Below the pieces are notes generated by a model. The model had not been told where the DNA came from and made no database searches. It was given only the letters and a program-made list of their open reading frames with translations. Made by a program: the position numbers and the translations under genes. From contig DATJTE010000151.1 of assembly GCA_035503715.1 (NCBI GenBank), positions 1 through 36,036 of the forward strand: DNA of 36,036 nt. The letters run 5' to 3'. Position 1 is the stretch's first letter. Each line of letters begins with the position of its first letter. This document shows, piece after piece, positions 1 through 9,763 of the stretch. The DNA comes from OAS926 sp035503715. Lineage in GTDB: Bacteria > Pseudomonadota > Alphaproteobacteria > Rhizobiales > Rhizobiaceae.

Positions 1-1
1 C

Positions 2-2005
2 GAGGCCAAAAAGCTCAGGCCGATCTCGGAAGTCTTCGACTGTCCGCCGATCGACGAGGCGATGCGCCGCTTCGTCGATTGGGTCTCGGCCTACACGCTG
101 TCTGCGCCCGGCATCGTCGCGCGGATGATCCTGCGCGCGCCGGAAGCGTTCGATCCGCAGCCATTTGTCGAAGGATTGCAGCGTACGGGTTCGGAGCCTG
201 ACCGCATGACGGCCGCGCGGTCACGCGTGCTGGAATTGACCTCGGACGGCCTTGCCTGGACGCGCTCCGGCCTCGCCCATGCCGCCGGTGTTTCGCTGAC
301 CGTCATCGACGGGCTGAAGGCGCAAGGCGTGTTCGAAACGGCGTGGATTCCGCCGCGCCCGGTGGTGGCGGCTCCCGACACAACCTATGCCCAACCCGAC
401 CTGACGCCGGACCAGCAGGTGGCTGCCGACGAACTGCGCAAGGCGGCAGCCAATGGTGAGTTTGGCGTGACTTTGCTCGACGGCGTCACCGGCTCGGGCA
501 AGACGGAAGTCTATTTCGAGGCGGTCGCCGCAGCACTCGAGCGTGGCAAACAGGTGCTGATACTGCTGCCGGAAATCGCGCTCACGCACGCCTTTCTCGA
601 ACGCTTCCAGGATCGTTTCGGCGCCAAGCCGGCCGAATGGCATTCGGACCTGCCGCCGCGCATGCGCGAAAAGGTCTGGCGTCAGGTCGCCGAAGGCCGG
701 GTGCGCGTCGTTGCCGGCGCACGCTCGGCGCTGTTCCTGCCGTTTCCGGATCTCGGCCTCGTCGTCGTCGACGAGGAGCACGACCCGGCCTACAAGCAGG
801 AAGATCGCGTCTTCTACAATGCGCGAGACATGGCCGTAGTGCGCGCGCGAATCGGAAAATTCCCGGTCGTGCTGGCGTCCGCGACGCCGTCGGTGGAGAC
901 GCAGGTCAATGCACGGCAGGGGCGTTACGCGCGGCTCGCTTTGCCGACGCGCTTCGCGGATGCGTCGCTGCCGGACGTGCATGCGATCGATCTCAGGCGC
1001 GCGCCGCCGGAACGCGGCGGGTTCCTGTCGCCCAGCCTTGTGTCCGCGATGCGCGATACGCTTGCGCGCGGCGAGCAGTCGCTGCTCTTCCTGAATCGCC
1101 GTGGTTACGCACCGCTGACGCTCTGCCGCTCCTGCGGTCATCGCTTCCAGTGCCCGGACTGTTCGAGCTGGCTGGTCGAGCACCGGTTTCGCGGCCAGCT
1201 CGTCTGCCACCATTGCGGTCATCACGAGCGGCGGCCGGACTCCTGCCCCGAATGCGGTACAGTCGATCACCTTGTTGCCTGCGGTCCGGGCGTCGAGCGT
1301 ATTGCGGAAGAGACGGTCAAGCATTTCCCGGATGCGCGCACGATCGTGCTCTCGTCCGATATTCTCGGCGGTGTCCGGCGGCTGCGGCTGGAGCTCGAAG
1401 CAATCGCCAAGGGCGATGCCGACATCGTCATCGGCACGCAGCTCGTCGCCAAGGGGCATAATTTTCCGAACATGACGCTGGTCGGCGTGGTCGATGCCGA
1501 TCTCGGTCTGGCCAATGGCGATCCGCGCGCGGCCGAGCGGACGTTTCAGCTTCTCAACCAGGTGACCGGCCGGGCAGGGCGCACCGGCAAGAAAAGCCGC
1601 GGCCTGCTGCAGACCTATCAGCCTGACCATCCAGTGATGCGCGCGCTTGTATCAGGCGATGCCGAGGCGTTCTACGAACGCGAAATCGGCGAACGCGAGA
1701 AGTCGCAACTGCCACCCTTCGGGCGGCTCGCCGGCATCGTCGTCAGTGCGCTCGACCGCGCGGACGCGGAAGGCCATGCGCGGGGCTTGCGCCGCGCCGC
1801 GCCGCAAGCCGCCGACATCCATGTTCTGGGGCCGGCCGAAGCGCCGCTCGCTTTGCTCGGCGGCCGTCACCGGTTCCGCTTGCTCGTGCACGGCGAGCGC
1901 CGCTCGGACATCCAGTCCTTCGTGCGCAAAATGCTGGCGGAAGGGCCAAAACTGCGCGGCTCGGTGCGGGTGCAGGTCGACATCGACCCGCAAAGCTTCC
2001 TCTGA
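2..2005 (+). CDS. priA: Primosomal replication-restart helicase PriA (5' end cut by window)
   Basis: Superfamily 2 DNA helicase that recognises stalled forks and reloads the replicative helicase. The frame is already open at base 2, and residues before the first internal ATG at 62 (LRPISEVFD) look like PriA, so the N-terminus of the 3'-end-binding domain lies outside the window and 62 is not the true start. Seen: Walker A GVTGSGKTE at 482-508, a DEEH box at 770-781, and a zinc-binding block of paired cysteines (CRSC, CPDC, CHHC, CPEC) at about 1124-1255. The second helicase lobe carries VGVVDADLGL and QVTGRAGR. All expected motifs are intact. PriA next to the atp operon is a familiar rhizobial arrangement. 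Confidence 0.96.
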   Translation, partial: EAKKLRPISEVFDCPPIDEAMRRFVDWVSAYTLSAPGIVARMILRAPEAFDPQPFVEGLQRTGSEPDRMTAARSRVLELTSDGLAWTRSGLAHAAGVSLTVIDGLKAQGVFETAWIPPRPVVAAPDTTYAQPDLTPDQQVAADELRKAAANGEFGVTLLDGVTGSGKTEVYFEAVAAALERGKQVLILLPEIALTHAFLERFQDRFGAKPAEWHSDLPPRMREKVWRQVAEGRVRVVAGARSALFLPFPDLGLVVVDEEHDPAYKQEDRVFYNARDMAVVRARIGKFPVVLASATPSVETQVNARQGRYARLALPTRFADASLPDVHAIDLRRAPPERGGFLSPSLVSAMRDTLARGEQSLLFLNRRGYAPLTLCRSCGHRFQCPDCSSWLVEHRFRGQLVCHHCGHHERRPDSCPECGTVDHLVACGPGVERIAEETVKHFPDARTIVLSSDILGGVRRLRLELEAIAKGDADIVIGTQLVAKGHNFPNMTLVGVVDADLGLANGDPRAAERTFQLLNQVTGRAGRTGKKSRGLLQTYQPDHPVMRALVSGDAEAFYEREIGEREKSQLPPFGRLAGIVVSALDRADAEGHARGLRRAAPQAADIHVLGPAEAPLALLGGRHRFRLLVHGERRSDIQSFVRKMLAEGPKLRGSVRVQVDIDPQSFL

Positions 2006-2016
2006 GCCTGTTCAGC

Positions 2017-2036
2017 CCTATATTCTCCTATATTCA
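2017..2036 (+). promoter_or_regulatory. Tandem -10-like repeat upstream of the AraC-type gene
   Basis: A 10-base unit CCTATATTCT is followed at once by CCTATATTCA. Each contains CTATAT, the alphaproteobacterial sigma-70 type -10 consensus. A start near 2035-2042 would give a short leader to the ATG at 2073 and would exclude the TTG at 2043 as start. No clear -35 box is seen, so this is tentative. Confidence 0.3.
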
Positions 2037-2072
2037 TAGTCTTTGCGGGCGGCCTCCGTTGATCCTGAGCGC

Positions 2073-2852
2073 ATGGAACAACTGACGACACCTTCGCTGG
2101 CGGGCTCTGTGGGGCAATACCGGGAAGCTCCGCCCGCGCCGCTGCTGCGGATGCATTTCAGTCGCGTCTGGACGCAGTCGATCCCGGTCGATCATGCCGG
2201 GCCGTTTGCCGTCGTTCCCGACGGCTGTGTCGATCTCCTCTGGCGCGACGGACGGCTCATGGTCGCGGGTCCGGATATGACGGCGTCCCTGCCGTTCGTG
2301 CAGCCGGGGTCGACGATTCTTGGCGTGCGGTTTCAGCCAGGCGCGGCGGCGAAATGGCTTGGCCTGCCGATGTCGGAAATCGTCGGCCGCGAGGTCGATC
2401 TCGACGAATTGTGGGGAAGCCGCGCCCGCGACATGTCGGACATCATCGGCGAAAAGCCGACACTCGCGGCGCAGGCGGAGGCGCTGCAAGCCATGCTGTT
2501 GCGCCTGAGCCCGGACATCGAGCCGGCGGCACCCGAAGCGGCCGCGATCTTCAATGCCGTTGGCCGCGCGTCCGGTGAGAACGGCGTCGTGCCATTGCTG
2601 CGCGAGGAGCTTGAGACGAGCGAGCGGACTCTGAGGCGCCGCAGCCATGATTATTTCGGCTACGGGCCGAAAATGCTCGCCCGTGTGCTGCGTTTTCAGA
2701 AGTTCCTGTCGCTGGCGCTGGCCGATCCCGACGATGCGCTGTCCGGGCTCGCTTTCGATGCGGGTTACGCCGATCAGCCGCATCTCAGCCGCGAGATACA
2801 GGCTCTGTGCGGAATGACGCCGCTGACATTCGTGCGCCAGTTGAAGCGCTGA
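2073..2852 (+). CDS. AraC-family transcriptional regulator
   Basis: About 259 residues. The N-terminal half (VPDGCVDLLWRDG, then ILGVRFQPGAAAKWLGLP) has the pattern of the DUF6597-type effector domain found ahead of AraC helix-turn-helix domains. The C-terminal hundred residues hold both HTH units: SERTLRRRSHDYFGYGPK and then LAFDAGYADQPHLSREI with GMTPLTFVRQL, the usual AraC ending. A TTG thirty bases upstream (2043) is in frame, but ATG 2073 is preferred because a -10-like repeat lies just before it. It sits 70 bases ahead of the VOC and DoxX genes on the same strand and may control them; that is inference. The ligand is unknown. Confidence 0.85.
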   Translation: MEQLTTPSLAGSVGQYREAPPAPLLRMHFSRVWTQSIPVDHAGPFAVVPDGCVDLLWRDGRLMVAGPDMTASLPFVQPGSTILGVRFQPGAAAKWLGLPMSEIVGREVDLDELWGSRARDMSDIIGEKPTLAAQAEALQAMLLRLSPDIEPAAPEAAAIFNAVGRASGENGVVPLLREELETSERTLRRRSHDYFGYGPKMLARVLRFQKFLSLALADPDDALSGLAFDAGYADQPHLSREIQALCGMTPLTFVRQLKR

Positions 2853-2922
2853 TTGGCCGTTTCGTTCAAGATTTCGGGAGGTCAACGCGCGAAAATCGCG
2901 GCCCCAACTAAAGGAGATTGTC

Positions 2923-3282
2923 ATGGCCAAAGCAAGCAATGACCGCCGCATCGACTATGTCGAGTTCAACGTCAAAGATATTGAGCGCTCGAAGGAATTT
3001 TACGGCAAAGCCTTCGGCTGGACGTTCAAGGACTACGGGCCGGAATATTGCGAGTTCGCGGATGGCCGGCTGACCGGCGGGTTCACGACGACCGCTCCTG
3101 TCAAATCGTCTGGCGGACCGCTCGTCATCCTTTTTGCCGAGGACCTCGACGAGGTGTTCGCCAAAGTGAAAGCCGCCAAGGGCGGCAAGATCGTCAAGCC
3201 GCCCTATGAGTTCCCCGGTGGCCGGAGGTTCCATTTCGCCGACCCGGACGGTTACGAACTGGCCGTGTACTCGGAGCGCTGA
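2923..3282 (+). CDS. VOC (glyoxalase/bleomycin-resistance fold) family protein
   Basis: A 119-residue single-domain protein. It opens with IDYVEFNVKDIERSKEFYGK and closes with FADPDGYELAVYSE, the two ends of a vicinal-oxygen-chelate fold; GGRRFHFADPDG is the typical last strand region. Members bind a divalent metal and act as dioxygenases, lyases, epimerases or binding proteins; the substrate cannot be read from the sequence. The ribosome binding site AAGGAG at 2911-2916 fixes the ATG at 2923. Its stop is two bases before the DoxX start, so the two are almost certainly one transcript. Confidence 0.85.
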   Translation: MAKASNDRRIDYVEFNVKDIERSKEFYGKAFGWTFKDYGPEYCEFADGRLTGGFTTTAPVKSSGGPLVILFAEDLDEVFAKVKAAKGGKIVKPPYEFPGGRRFHFADPDGYELAVYSER

Positions 3283-3284
3283 GC

Positions 3285-3647
3285 ATGGGCATGGTCGAAC
3301 TCCTGCATGAGCTTGGCCATGTCCTCATCGGCGGCGTGTTCCTCTGGGTGGGCATCGGCCATTTCCTGAAGTTCGGGGCCGTGACTTCCCAGTTGAAGGA
3401 GAGCGGCTTCCCGGCTCCCGGGCCGATGCTCGCCGCCGGCTCGACCCTGGAGATCGTCGCAGGCTTTTGCCTGGCGATCGGGCTGGCGCGGACCTATGCC
3501 GCGCTCGCCCTGCTGGCCTTCACGGTGGCTGCGAGCCTGCTCGCCCTCAACTTCTGGCGTTATGATGGAGCCACGCGGCAAACGATGAAAAGCGGGTTTC
3601 TCATCAACATCGCAGTCGCGGGCGGCCTTATGCTGGCCGCTACGTGA
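3285..3647 (+). CDS. DoxX-family integral membrane protein
   Basis: A 120-residue protein with about four hydrophobic segments (near residues 5-25, 45-65, 70-88 and 102-119). The GGVFLWVGIGHFLKFG opening, the LKESGFPAPGPMLAAG turn and LEIVAGFCLAIGLARTYAAL are DoxX hallmarks. DoxX proteins are quinone- or thiol-redox linked inner-membrane proteins in some bacteria, but the role of small members is not settled. It starts two bases after the VOC stop, which suggests co-transcription and translational coupling. A redox or detoxification role for the pair is inference. Confidence 0.82.
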   Translation: MGMVELLHELGHVLIGGVFLWVGIGHFLKFGAVTSQLKESGFPAPGPMLAAGSTLEIVAGFCLAIGLARTYAALALLAFTVAASLLALNFWRYDGATRQTMKSGFLINIAVAGGLMLAAT

Positions 3648-3683
3648 CGGCGAGCCGTCTGAACCAACCGCGCTGCGGGGCAG

Positions 3684-4205
3684 TCAGCGAACGGGCCTGG
3701 CGACAATCTTCAGCAGCGCCGAAGACCCTGCCTTGGCTTTGAGGACTGTGTCGACCGAGAAACCATGCCGATCGAGGTTTTCGGCGCAGGCCTTCTCGAT
3801 CTTGCTCACCTGAGCCGCCGATGGCGGCTCGTAAAACAGCCAGAGCCGTCCTTCCGGCTTCAGCACGTGCCGGATCACCAGCATTTCGGCGCGCGGATCG
3901 AGCCAGAATACGTTCACATTGACGGCAAAGACGACATCGAAGCTGTGAGACGCGCCGTCGTATCGGGCGACATCCGATGTGACGAATGTGAGCTTGCTCG
4001 ATTCATGCCCGGCATTGCGCTCGCGCGCCGCATCGATCGCCGTTTCGCTGCGATCGATCGCAACGAGTCGCCCCGTCGTCAGCCTTCCGGCAACCAGATC
4101 CGCCGCGACGCCGCGGCCACAGCCGATCTCCAGCACTGATTCGGAACCCTTGATGCCGAGTTGTTCGACAGCCCAATGGATGCGTTCAGGGACGGTGATT
4201 GCCAT
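3684..4205 (-). CDS. Class I SAM-dependent methyltransferase
   Basis: About 173 residues of a Rossmann-fold methyltransferase. Motif I is VLEIGCGRGVAADLVAG (SAM glycine loop), followed by VAIDRSETAIDAAR (motif II acidic end), FVTSDVARYD and the motif IV-like FDVVFAVNVNVFW; the strand after motif V reads LKPEGRLWLFYEPP. The substrate is not identifiable. ATG at 4205 begins MAITVPERIHWAVEQLG, the natural start of the fold. A GTG at 4247 in the same frame would add 14 basic residues and is less likely. It is transcribed divergently from the small membrane protein at 4315. Confidence 0.8.
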   Translation of the reverse strand: MAITVPERIHWAVEQLGIKGSESVLEIGCGRGVAADLVAGRLTTGRLVAIDRSETAIDAARERNAGHESSKLTFVTSDVARYDGASHSFDVVFAVNVNVFWLDPRAEMLVIRHVLKPEGRLWLFYEPPSAAQVSKIEKACAENLDRHGFSVDTVLKAKAGSSALLKIVARPVR

Positions 4206-4314
4206 GAGCCGATGTTCGCAGCGCTTTTTCCGGTTCGCAACCTCCACGTTGGACTGGCGAACGGCGCGGCGGTCCCGCTAGAGTTGCGCGACATCAAAAC
4301 GACGGGAGCGTGTG

Positions 4315-4710
4315 ATGGAATTCGCCTTCCCCTGGCCGCTGACGAATGGCGAGTGGCTGGCCTTCGGCTCCGCGGCCCTTACGGTGCTGTTTGGCCTGCT
4401 GCTCCTCTTCGCGCCGCGTATCTCGCTGCGTATTTTGCGATTGCAGACGACGGAAGCGCATCCGGAGGCCGTATCCGAAGCGCGCGCCACCATGTCAGGC
4501 TTCTATCTCGGCGTCGGCCTATGCTGCATCCTGCTCGCTCAACCGCTGCTTTACATGGCGCTCGGCTTCTCCTGGCTGTTCACCGCTTTCGGCCGATTGG
4601 TGTCGATGCTGTCCGACCGCGGCAACACTCTCTACAACTGGATTTCGCTCGTTCTCGAACTCGTTCTGGCCGGGCTTCCGCTGGCTTTCGCGTTCGGACT
4701 TCTGGCCTGA
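4315..4710 (+). CDS. Small four-helix membrane protein, function unknown
   Basis: A 131-residue protein with four clear hydrophobic stretches: AALTVLFGLLLLFAP, a segment around FYLGVGLCCILLAQPLLYMA, LGFSWLFTAFGRLVSML and LVLELVLAGLPLAFAFGLLA. The topology resembles small DUF4345-type membrane proteins, but I do not recognise the family with certainty. GGGAG lies just upstream of ATG 4315; a GTG immediately before it is also in frame. It stands alone between a divergent methyltransferase and the atp operon 224 bases downstream, and nothing in the sequence ties it to ATP synthase. Confidence 0.7.
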   Translation: MEFAFPWPLTNGEWLAFGSAALTVLFGLLLLFAPRISLRILRLQTTEAHPEAVSEARATMSGFYLGVGLCCILLAQPLLYMALGFSWLFTAFGRLVSMLSDRGNTLYNWISLVLELVLAGLPLAFAFGLLA

Positions 4711-4769
4711 ATTTTTCGGCATCGGCGCACCTGCGACAAAACGGTCGAAAAAGCCTGTGTCCCGCATTG

Positions 4770-4798
4770 TTGCGGTCCGTATGAGCCTATGCTAGACG
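4770..4798 (+). promoter_or_regulatory. Possible sigma-70 promoter of the atp operon
   Basis: TTGCGG (4770-4775), a 17-base spacer, then TAGACG (4793-4798), about 135 bases ahead of atpH. The -35 box is fair and the -10 weak; CCTATGCT overlapping the spacer is an alternative -10. The 224-base gap from 4711 holds no plausible gene, so the operon promoter should lie here, but this exact choice is tentative. Confidence 0.3.
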
Positions 4799-4934
4799 GC
4801 AGGCGACTTTTGGCCGGGGGATGGCCGACGCGTCCGCCTCCGACCCAAGAAATTCAATCAGGTCAAAGATTTAGCCAGAGCTCAGACTCGCGCCAAAAAT
4901 CTCGCGGCCTGTCAAACGAGAGAACCGACGGTCC

Positions 4935-5495
4935 GTGGCAAAGTCCAGTTCGCCCATCTCCGGTGTCGCCGAGCGTTACGCGGGTTCACTTTATGACCTC
5001 GCCGCCCAGGCGAACCAGGTCGCGGAGGTGGAGACGGCGCTGGGCGACTTCGAGAGACTGATCGCCGAAAGCCCCGACCTCGACCGCCTTATCAAGAGCC
5101 CGGTTTTTTCCGCCGACGACCAGAAGCGCGCGATCACCGCGATCACGGACAAGGCCGGCGTCACCGGTCTCGTCGGCAACTTCCTGAAGGTCGTCGCGCA
5201 GAACCGCCGGCTCTTCGCCGTCCCCGCCATGATCGCCGCGTTCCGCCGCATCGCGGCCGCGGCGCGCGGCGAGGTCTCGGCGGACGTCACCTCGGCGCAT
5301 GCGCTGACGGCGGAGCAGGAAAAGGATTTGAAGGCCGCGCTGAAAGGCGTTGCCGGCAAGGACGTGACGATCAACGTCACCGTCGACCCGTCGCTGCTCG
5401 GCGGCCTGATCGTCAAGATCGGCTCGCGCCAGATCGATACATCGCTCAAGACAAAACTCAATTCGCTCAAGCTCGCACTTAAAGAGGTCGGCTGA
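4935..5495 (+). CDS. atpH: ATP synthase F1 subunit delta
   Basis: A 186-residue stator protein (the OSCP equivalent) that ties the top of F1 to the peripheral stalk. It opens with SGVAERYAGSLYDLAAQ and closes with the family signature DPSLLGGLIVKIGSRQIDTSLKTKL (signature seen in pieces: LLGGLIVKIG, RQIDTSLK). GTG at 4935 is the start; there is no ATG in a sensible place and a GAGAGA lies 12-17 bases upstream. It is the first gene of atpHAGDC. The TGA stop overlaps the atpA ATG by one base (TGATG), so translation is coupled. Confidence 0.95.
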   Translation: MAKSSSPISGVAERYAGSLYDLAAQANQVAEVETALGDFERLIAESPDLDRLIKSPVFSADDQKRAITAITDKAGVTGLVGNFLKVVAQNRRLFAVPAMIAAFRRIAAAARGEVSADVTSAHALTAEQEKDLKAALKGVAGKDVTINVTVDPSLLGGLIVKIGSRQIDTSLKTKLNSLKLALKEVG

Positions 5496-7024
5496 TGGAC
5501 ATCCGCGCCGCGGAAATTTCCGCAATCCTCAAGGACCAGATTAAGAATTTCGGCAAGGAGGCTGAAGTCTCCGAGGTCGGTCAGGTCCTTTCCGTCGGCG
5601 ACGGCATCGCCCGCGTCTACGGTCTGGACAATGTCCAGGCCGGTGAGATGGTGGAGTTCCCCGGCGGCATCCGCGGCATGGCGCTCAACCTTGAAGCCGA
5701 CAATGTCGGCGTCGTCATTTTCGGCAACGACCGCGACATCAAGGAAGGCGACACCGTCAAACGCACCGGCGCCATCGTGGACGTGCCGGTCGGCAAGGGC
5801 CTGCTCGGCCGCGTCGTCGACGCGCTCGGCAACCCGATCGACGGCAAGGGCCCGATCGTTTCCGACGAGCGCCGCCGCGTCGACGTCAAGGCGCCCGGCA
5901 TCATCCCGCGCAAATCGGTGCACGAGCCGATGTCGACCGGCCTGAAGTCGATCGATGCGCTGATCCCGATCGGCCGCGGCCAGCGCGAGCTGGTCATCGG
6001 CGACCGCCAGACCGGCAAGACCGCCATCATTCTGGACACGATCCTGAACCAGAAGGCGATCCACCAGACCGGGCCGGAAAACGAGAAGCTCTATTGCGTC
6101 TACGTCGCTGTCGGCCAGAAGCGCTCGACCGTCGCGCAGTTCGTCAAGGTGCTCGAAGAGCGCGGCGCGCTCGAATATTCGATCATCGTCGCGGCCACCG
6201 CATCCGATCCGGCGCCGATGCAGTTCCTGGCGCCGTTCGCCGGCTGCACCATGGGCGAATATTTCCGCGACAATGGCATGCACGCGCTGATCGCCTATGA
6301 CGATCTGTCGAAGCAGGCCGTCGCGTACCGTCAGATGTCGCTCTTGCTGCGCCGCCCGCCGGGCCGCGAAGCCTATCCGGGCGACGTGTTCTATCTCCAT
6401 TCGCGTCTGCTCGAGCGCGCCGCGAAGATGAACGACGAGAACGGCAATGGCTCGCTGACGGCTCTGCCGGTTATCGAGACCCAGGCCAACGACGTGTCCG
6501 CCTACATCCCGACCAACGTGATCTCGATCACCGACGGTCAGATCTTCCTCGAGACGAACCTCTTCTTCCAGGGTATCCGCCCGGCCGTGAACGTCGGTCT
6601 GTCGGTGTCGCGCGTCGGCTCGTCGGCGCAGATCAAGGCGATGAAGCAGGTTGCAGGCTCAATCAAGGGCGAGCTCGCGCAGTACCGCGAAATGGCGGCC
6701 TTCGCGCAGTTCGGTTCGGACCTCGACGCCGCGACGCAGCGTCTGCTCAACCGTGGCGCGCGCCTGACCGAGCTGCTCAAGCAGCCGCAGTTCTCGCCGT
6801 TGAAGACGGAAGAGCAGGTCGCGGTGATCTTCGCCGGCGTCAACGGCTACCTCGACAAGCTGGCCGTGAACCAGGTCGGCAAGTTCGAGCAGGGGCTGCT
6901 CTCCTATATGCGTACCGAGGGCAAGGACGTGCTCGACTCGATCCGCAAGGAGAAGGCGATCTCTGACGATCTGCGCACCCAGCTTCGCGCCAAGATCGAC
7001 GCGTTCGTCAAGACGTTCGGCTGA
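5495..7024 (+). CDS. atpA: ATP synthase F1 subunit alpha
   Basis: A 509-residue non-catalytic nucleotide-binding subunit of the F1 hexamer. The P-loop GDRQTGKT is at residues 169-176, followed by VYVAVGQKRSTVAQ and the family stretch SLLLRRPPGREAYPGDVFY; the C-terminal helical domain ends in KIDAFVKTFG. Length and motifs are those of a normal alphaproteobacterial AtpA. The ATG shares one base with the atpH stop. Sixteen bases follow before atpG. Long antisense frames on the opposite strand are GC-rich shadows. Confidence 0.97.
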   Translation: MDIRAAEISAILKDQIKNFGKEAEVSEVGQVLSVGDGIARVYGLDNVQAGEMVEFPGGIRGMALNLEADNVGVVIFGNDRDIKEGDTVKRTGAIVDVPVGKGLLGRVVDALGNPIDGKGPIVSDERRRVDVKAPGIIPRKSVHEPMSTGLKSIDALIPIGRGQRELVIGDRQTGKTAIILDTILNQKAIHQTGPENEKLYCVYVAVGQKRSTVAQFVKVLEERGALEYSIIVAATASDPAPMQFLAPFAGCTMGEYFRDNGMHALIAYDDLSKQAVAYRQMSLLLRRPPGREAYPGDVFYLHSRLLERAAKMNDENGNGSLTALPVIETQANDVSAYIPTNVISITDGQIFLETNLFFQGIRPAVNVGLSVSRVGSSAQIKAMKQVAGSIKGELAQYREMAAFAQFGSDLDAATQRLLNRGARLTELLKQPQFSPLKTEEQVAVIFAGVNGYLDKLAVNQVGKFEQGLLSYMRTEGKDVLDSIRKEKAISDDLRTQLRAKIDAFVKTFG

Positions 7025-7040
7025 TCTCTGAGGGGCTCGC

Positions 7041-7922
7041 GTGCCGTCACTTAAAGACCTTCGCAACCGCATCGCCTCGGTCAAGGCGACGCAGAAAATC
7101 ACCAAGGCGATGCAGATGGTCGCCGCGGCGAAGCTGCGTCGCGCCCAGGAGGCAGCCGAAGCTGCGCGTCCCTATTCGCAGCGGATGGGTGTGGTTCTCG
7201 CCAACATCACCCAGGCGGTCGGCGGCGGCGGTGAAGCTCCGGCGCTGATGACTGGCACCGGCAAGGACGACGTGCATCTGCTCGTCGTCTGCACGGCCGA
7301 GCGCGGCCTGTGCGGCGGCTTCAACTCGCAGATTTCGCGTCTGGCGCGCGAGCATGCCCGCAAGCTGATGGCCGCCGGCAAGACGGTGAAGATCATCACC
7401 GTCGGCAAGAAGGGCTTCGACATCCTTCGCCGCGATCTTGGTCCGCAGATCATCGACCGCGTCGATCTGCGCGAGGTGAAGACGCTCGGCTTCGTCAATG
7501 CCGACGCGATCGCCAGGAAGGTCATCGCGCTGTTCAACGACGGGCAGTTCGACGTCTGCACGCTGTTCTATTCGGAATTCAAGTCGGTGATATCGCAGAT
7601 CCCGACCGCGCAGCAGATCATTCCGGCCTCTGCACCCGCCGTGCCGGCAAATGGCGGAGACGCGTCGTCGGTCTATGAGTATGAGCCGGAGCCGGGCGTG
7701 ATCCTCTCCGATCTCATTCCGCGCAACATCGCGGTGCAGATTTTCCGCGCGCTGCTCGAGAATGCGGCCGGCGAGATGGGCGCCAAGATGACGGCGATGG
7801 ACAATGCCACCCGCAATGCCGGCGACATGATCAACCGCCTGTCGATCACCTACAACCGGCAGCGTCAGGCGCAGATCACCAAGGAACTGATCGAGATCAT
7901 TTCGGGCGCCGAGGCGCTCTGA
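7041..7922 (+). CDS. atpG: ATP synthase F1 subunit gamma
   Basis: A 293-residue central rotor shaft. The N-terminal helix PSLKDLRNRIASVKATQKI and MQMVAAAKLRRAQ, the mid-domain TAERGLCGGFNSQISR and the C-terminal helix MTAMDNATRNAGDMINRLS with YNRQRQAQITKELIEI are all textbook gamma. GTG at 7041 is the start, with GAGGGG 6-11 bases upstream. An insertion around residues 195-215 (PAVPANGGDASSVYEYEPEP) is the usual alphaproteobacterial loop. A compact hairpin lies between this gene and atpD. Confidence 0.96.
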   Translation: MPSLKDLRNRIASVKATQKITKAMQMVAAAKLRRAQEAAEAARPYSQRMGVVLANITQAVGGGGEAPALMTGTGKDDVHLLVVCTAERGLCGGFNSQISRLAREHARKLMAAGKTVKIITVGKKGFDILRRDLGPQIIDRVDLREVKTLGFVNADAIARKVIALFNDGQFDVCTLFYSEFKSVISQIPTAQQIIPASAPAVPANGGDASSVYEYEPEPGVILSDLIPRNIAVQIFRALLENAAGEMGAKMTAMDNATRNAGDMINRLSITYNRQRQAQITKELIEIISGAEAL

Positions 7923-7929
7923 TTGAGCC

Positions 7930-7946
7930 GGGCGCGTGACGCGCCC
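7930..7946 (+). promoter_or_regulatory. Intergenic hairpin between atpG and atpD
   Basis: GGGCGCG, loop TGA, CGCGCCC: a perfect 7-bp stem with a 3-base loop starting 8 bases after the atpG stop and ending 23 bases before the atpD ATG. There is no U-run, so it is not a rho-independent terminator. An mRNA stability or processing element, or one tuning initiation at atpD, is possible. The structure is seen; the role is inference. Confidence 0.55.
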
Positions 7947-7969
7947 TTGTAAGGATTGAGGTAAGAACG

Positions 7970-9448
<1,479 letters not shown>

Positions 9449-9451
9449 ACT

Positions 9452-9763
9452 TTGGAAGACAAGGGGCCCCGCGCGAAAAGCTGGGTGCCCCAGGTCGCCT
9501 TGCTCACAGCGGGCGGCCTGCTTGGAATGACTGCGCTGGCCGGAGTGGTCTTTCTGATCATGAGCGCGCTGGCGACGAATGTGCTGATCTGGTTTCTGAT
9601 CCTTCCTTATGTGATCGGCGACCCGGTCGTCTGGACCGTGACGATTGCAATCTTCGTGGCGATCGGGATCGGCTCCTGTTTCTTGTGTTACGTGGCGATG
9701 CGCGCGGCCTACCGGTTCCTGCAGCGTCGCATCCAGGAGGCGCGAAATGGCGTTCAAGTTTGA
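9452..9763 (+). CDS. Small hydrophobic protein encoded between atpD and atpC
   Basis: A 103-residue frame squeezed between atpD (3-base gap) and atpC (17-base overlap). It has a short charged start (LEDKGPRAKSW), a hydrophobic run at about 15-40 (ALLTAGGLLGMTALAGVVFL), a second at about 43-57 (VLIWFLILPYVIG), a third at about 60-85 (VWTVTIAIFVAIGIGSCFL) and a basic tail (RFLQRRIQEARNG). Third positions are strongly GC-rich, as in the flanking genes, which supports real coding. The start is uncertain: TTG 9452 gives the best spacing, with later in-frame GTG and ATG codons possible. I do not recognise the family. It is not AtpI, epsilon or zeta by sequence. A role in ATP synthase assembly is only a guess from position. 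Confidence 0.6.
   Translation: MEDKGPRAKSWVPQVALLTAGGLLGMTALAGVVFLIMSALATNVLIWFLILPYVIGDPVVWTVTIAIFVAIGIGSCFLCYVAMRAAYRFLQRRIQEARNGVQV

Noticed and set aside
221..1630. Long minus-strand open frame opposite priA
   Set aside because: Arginine/alanine-rich shadow of a strong coding gene in GC-rich DNA; no domain or ribosome binding site.
4991..6400. Long minus-strand frame opposite atpH and atpA
   Set aside because: Shadow of well-identified genes; composition (VDA, DRD repeats) is that of an antisense frame.
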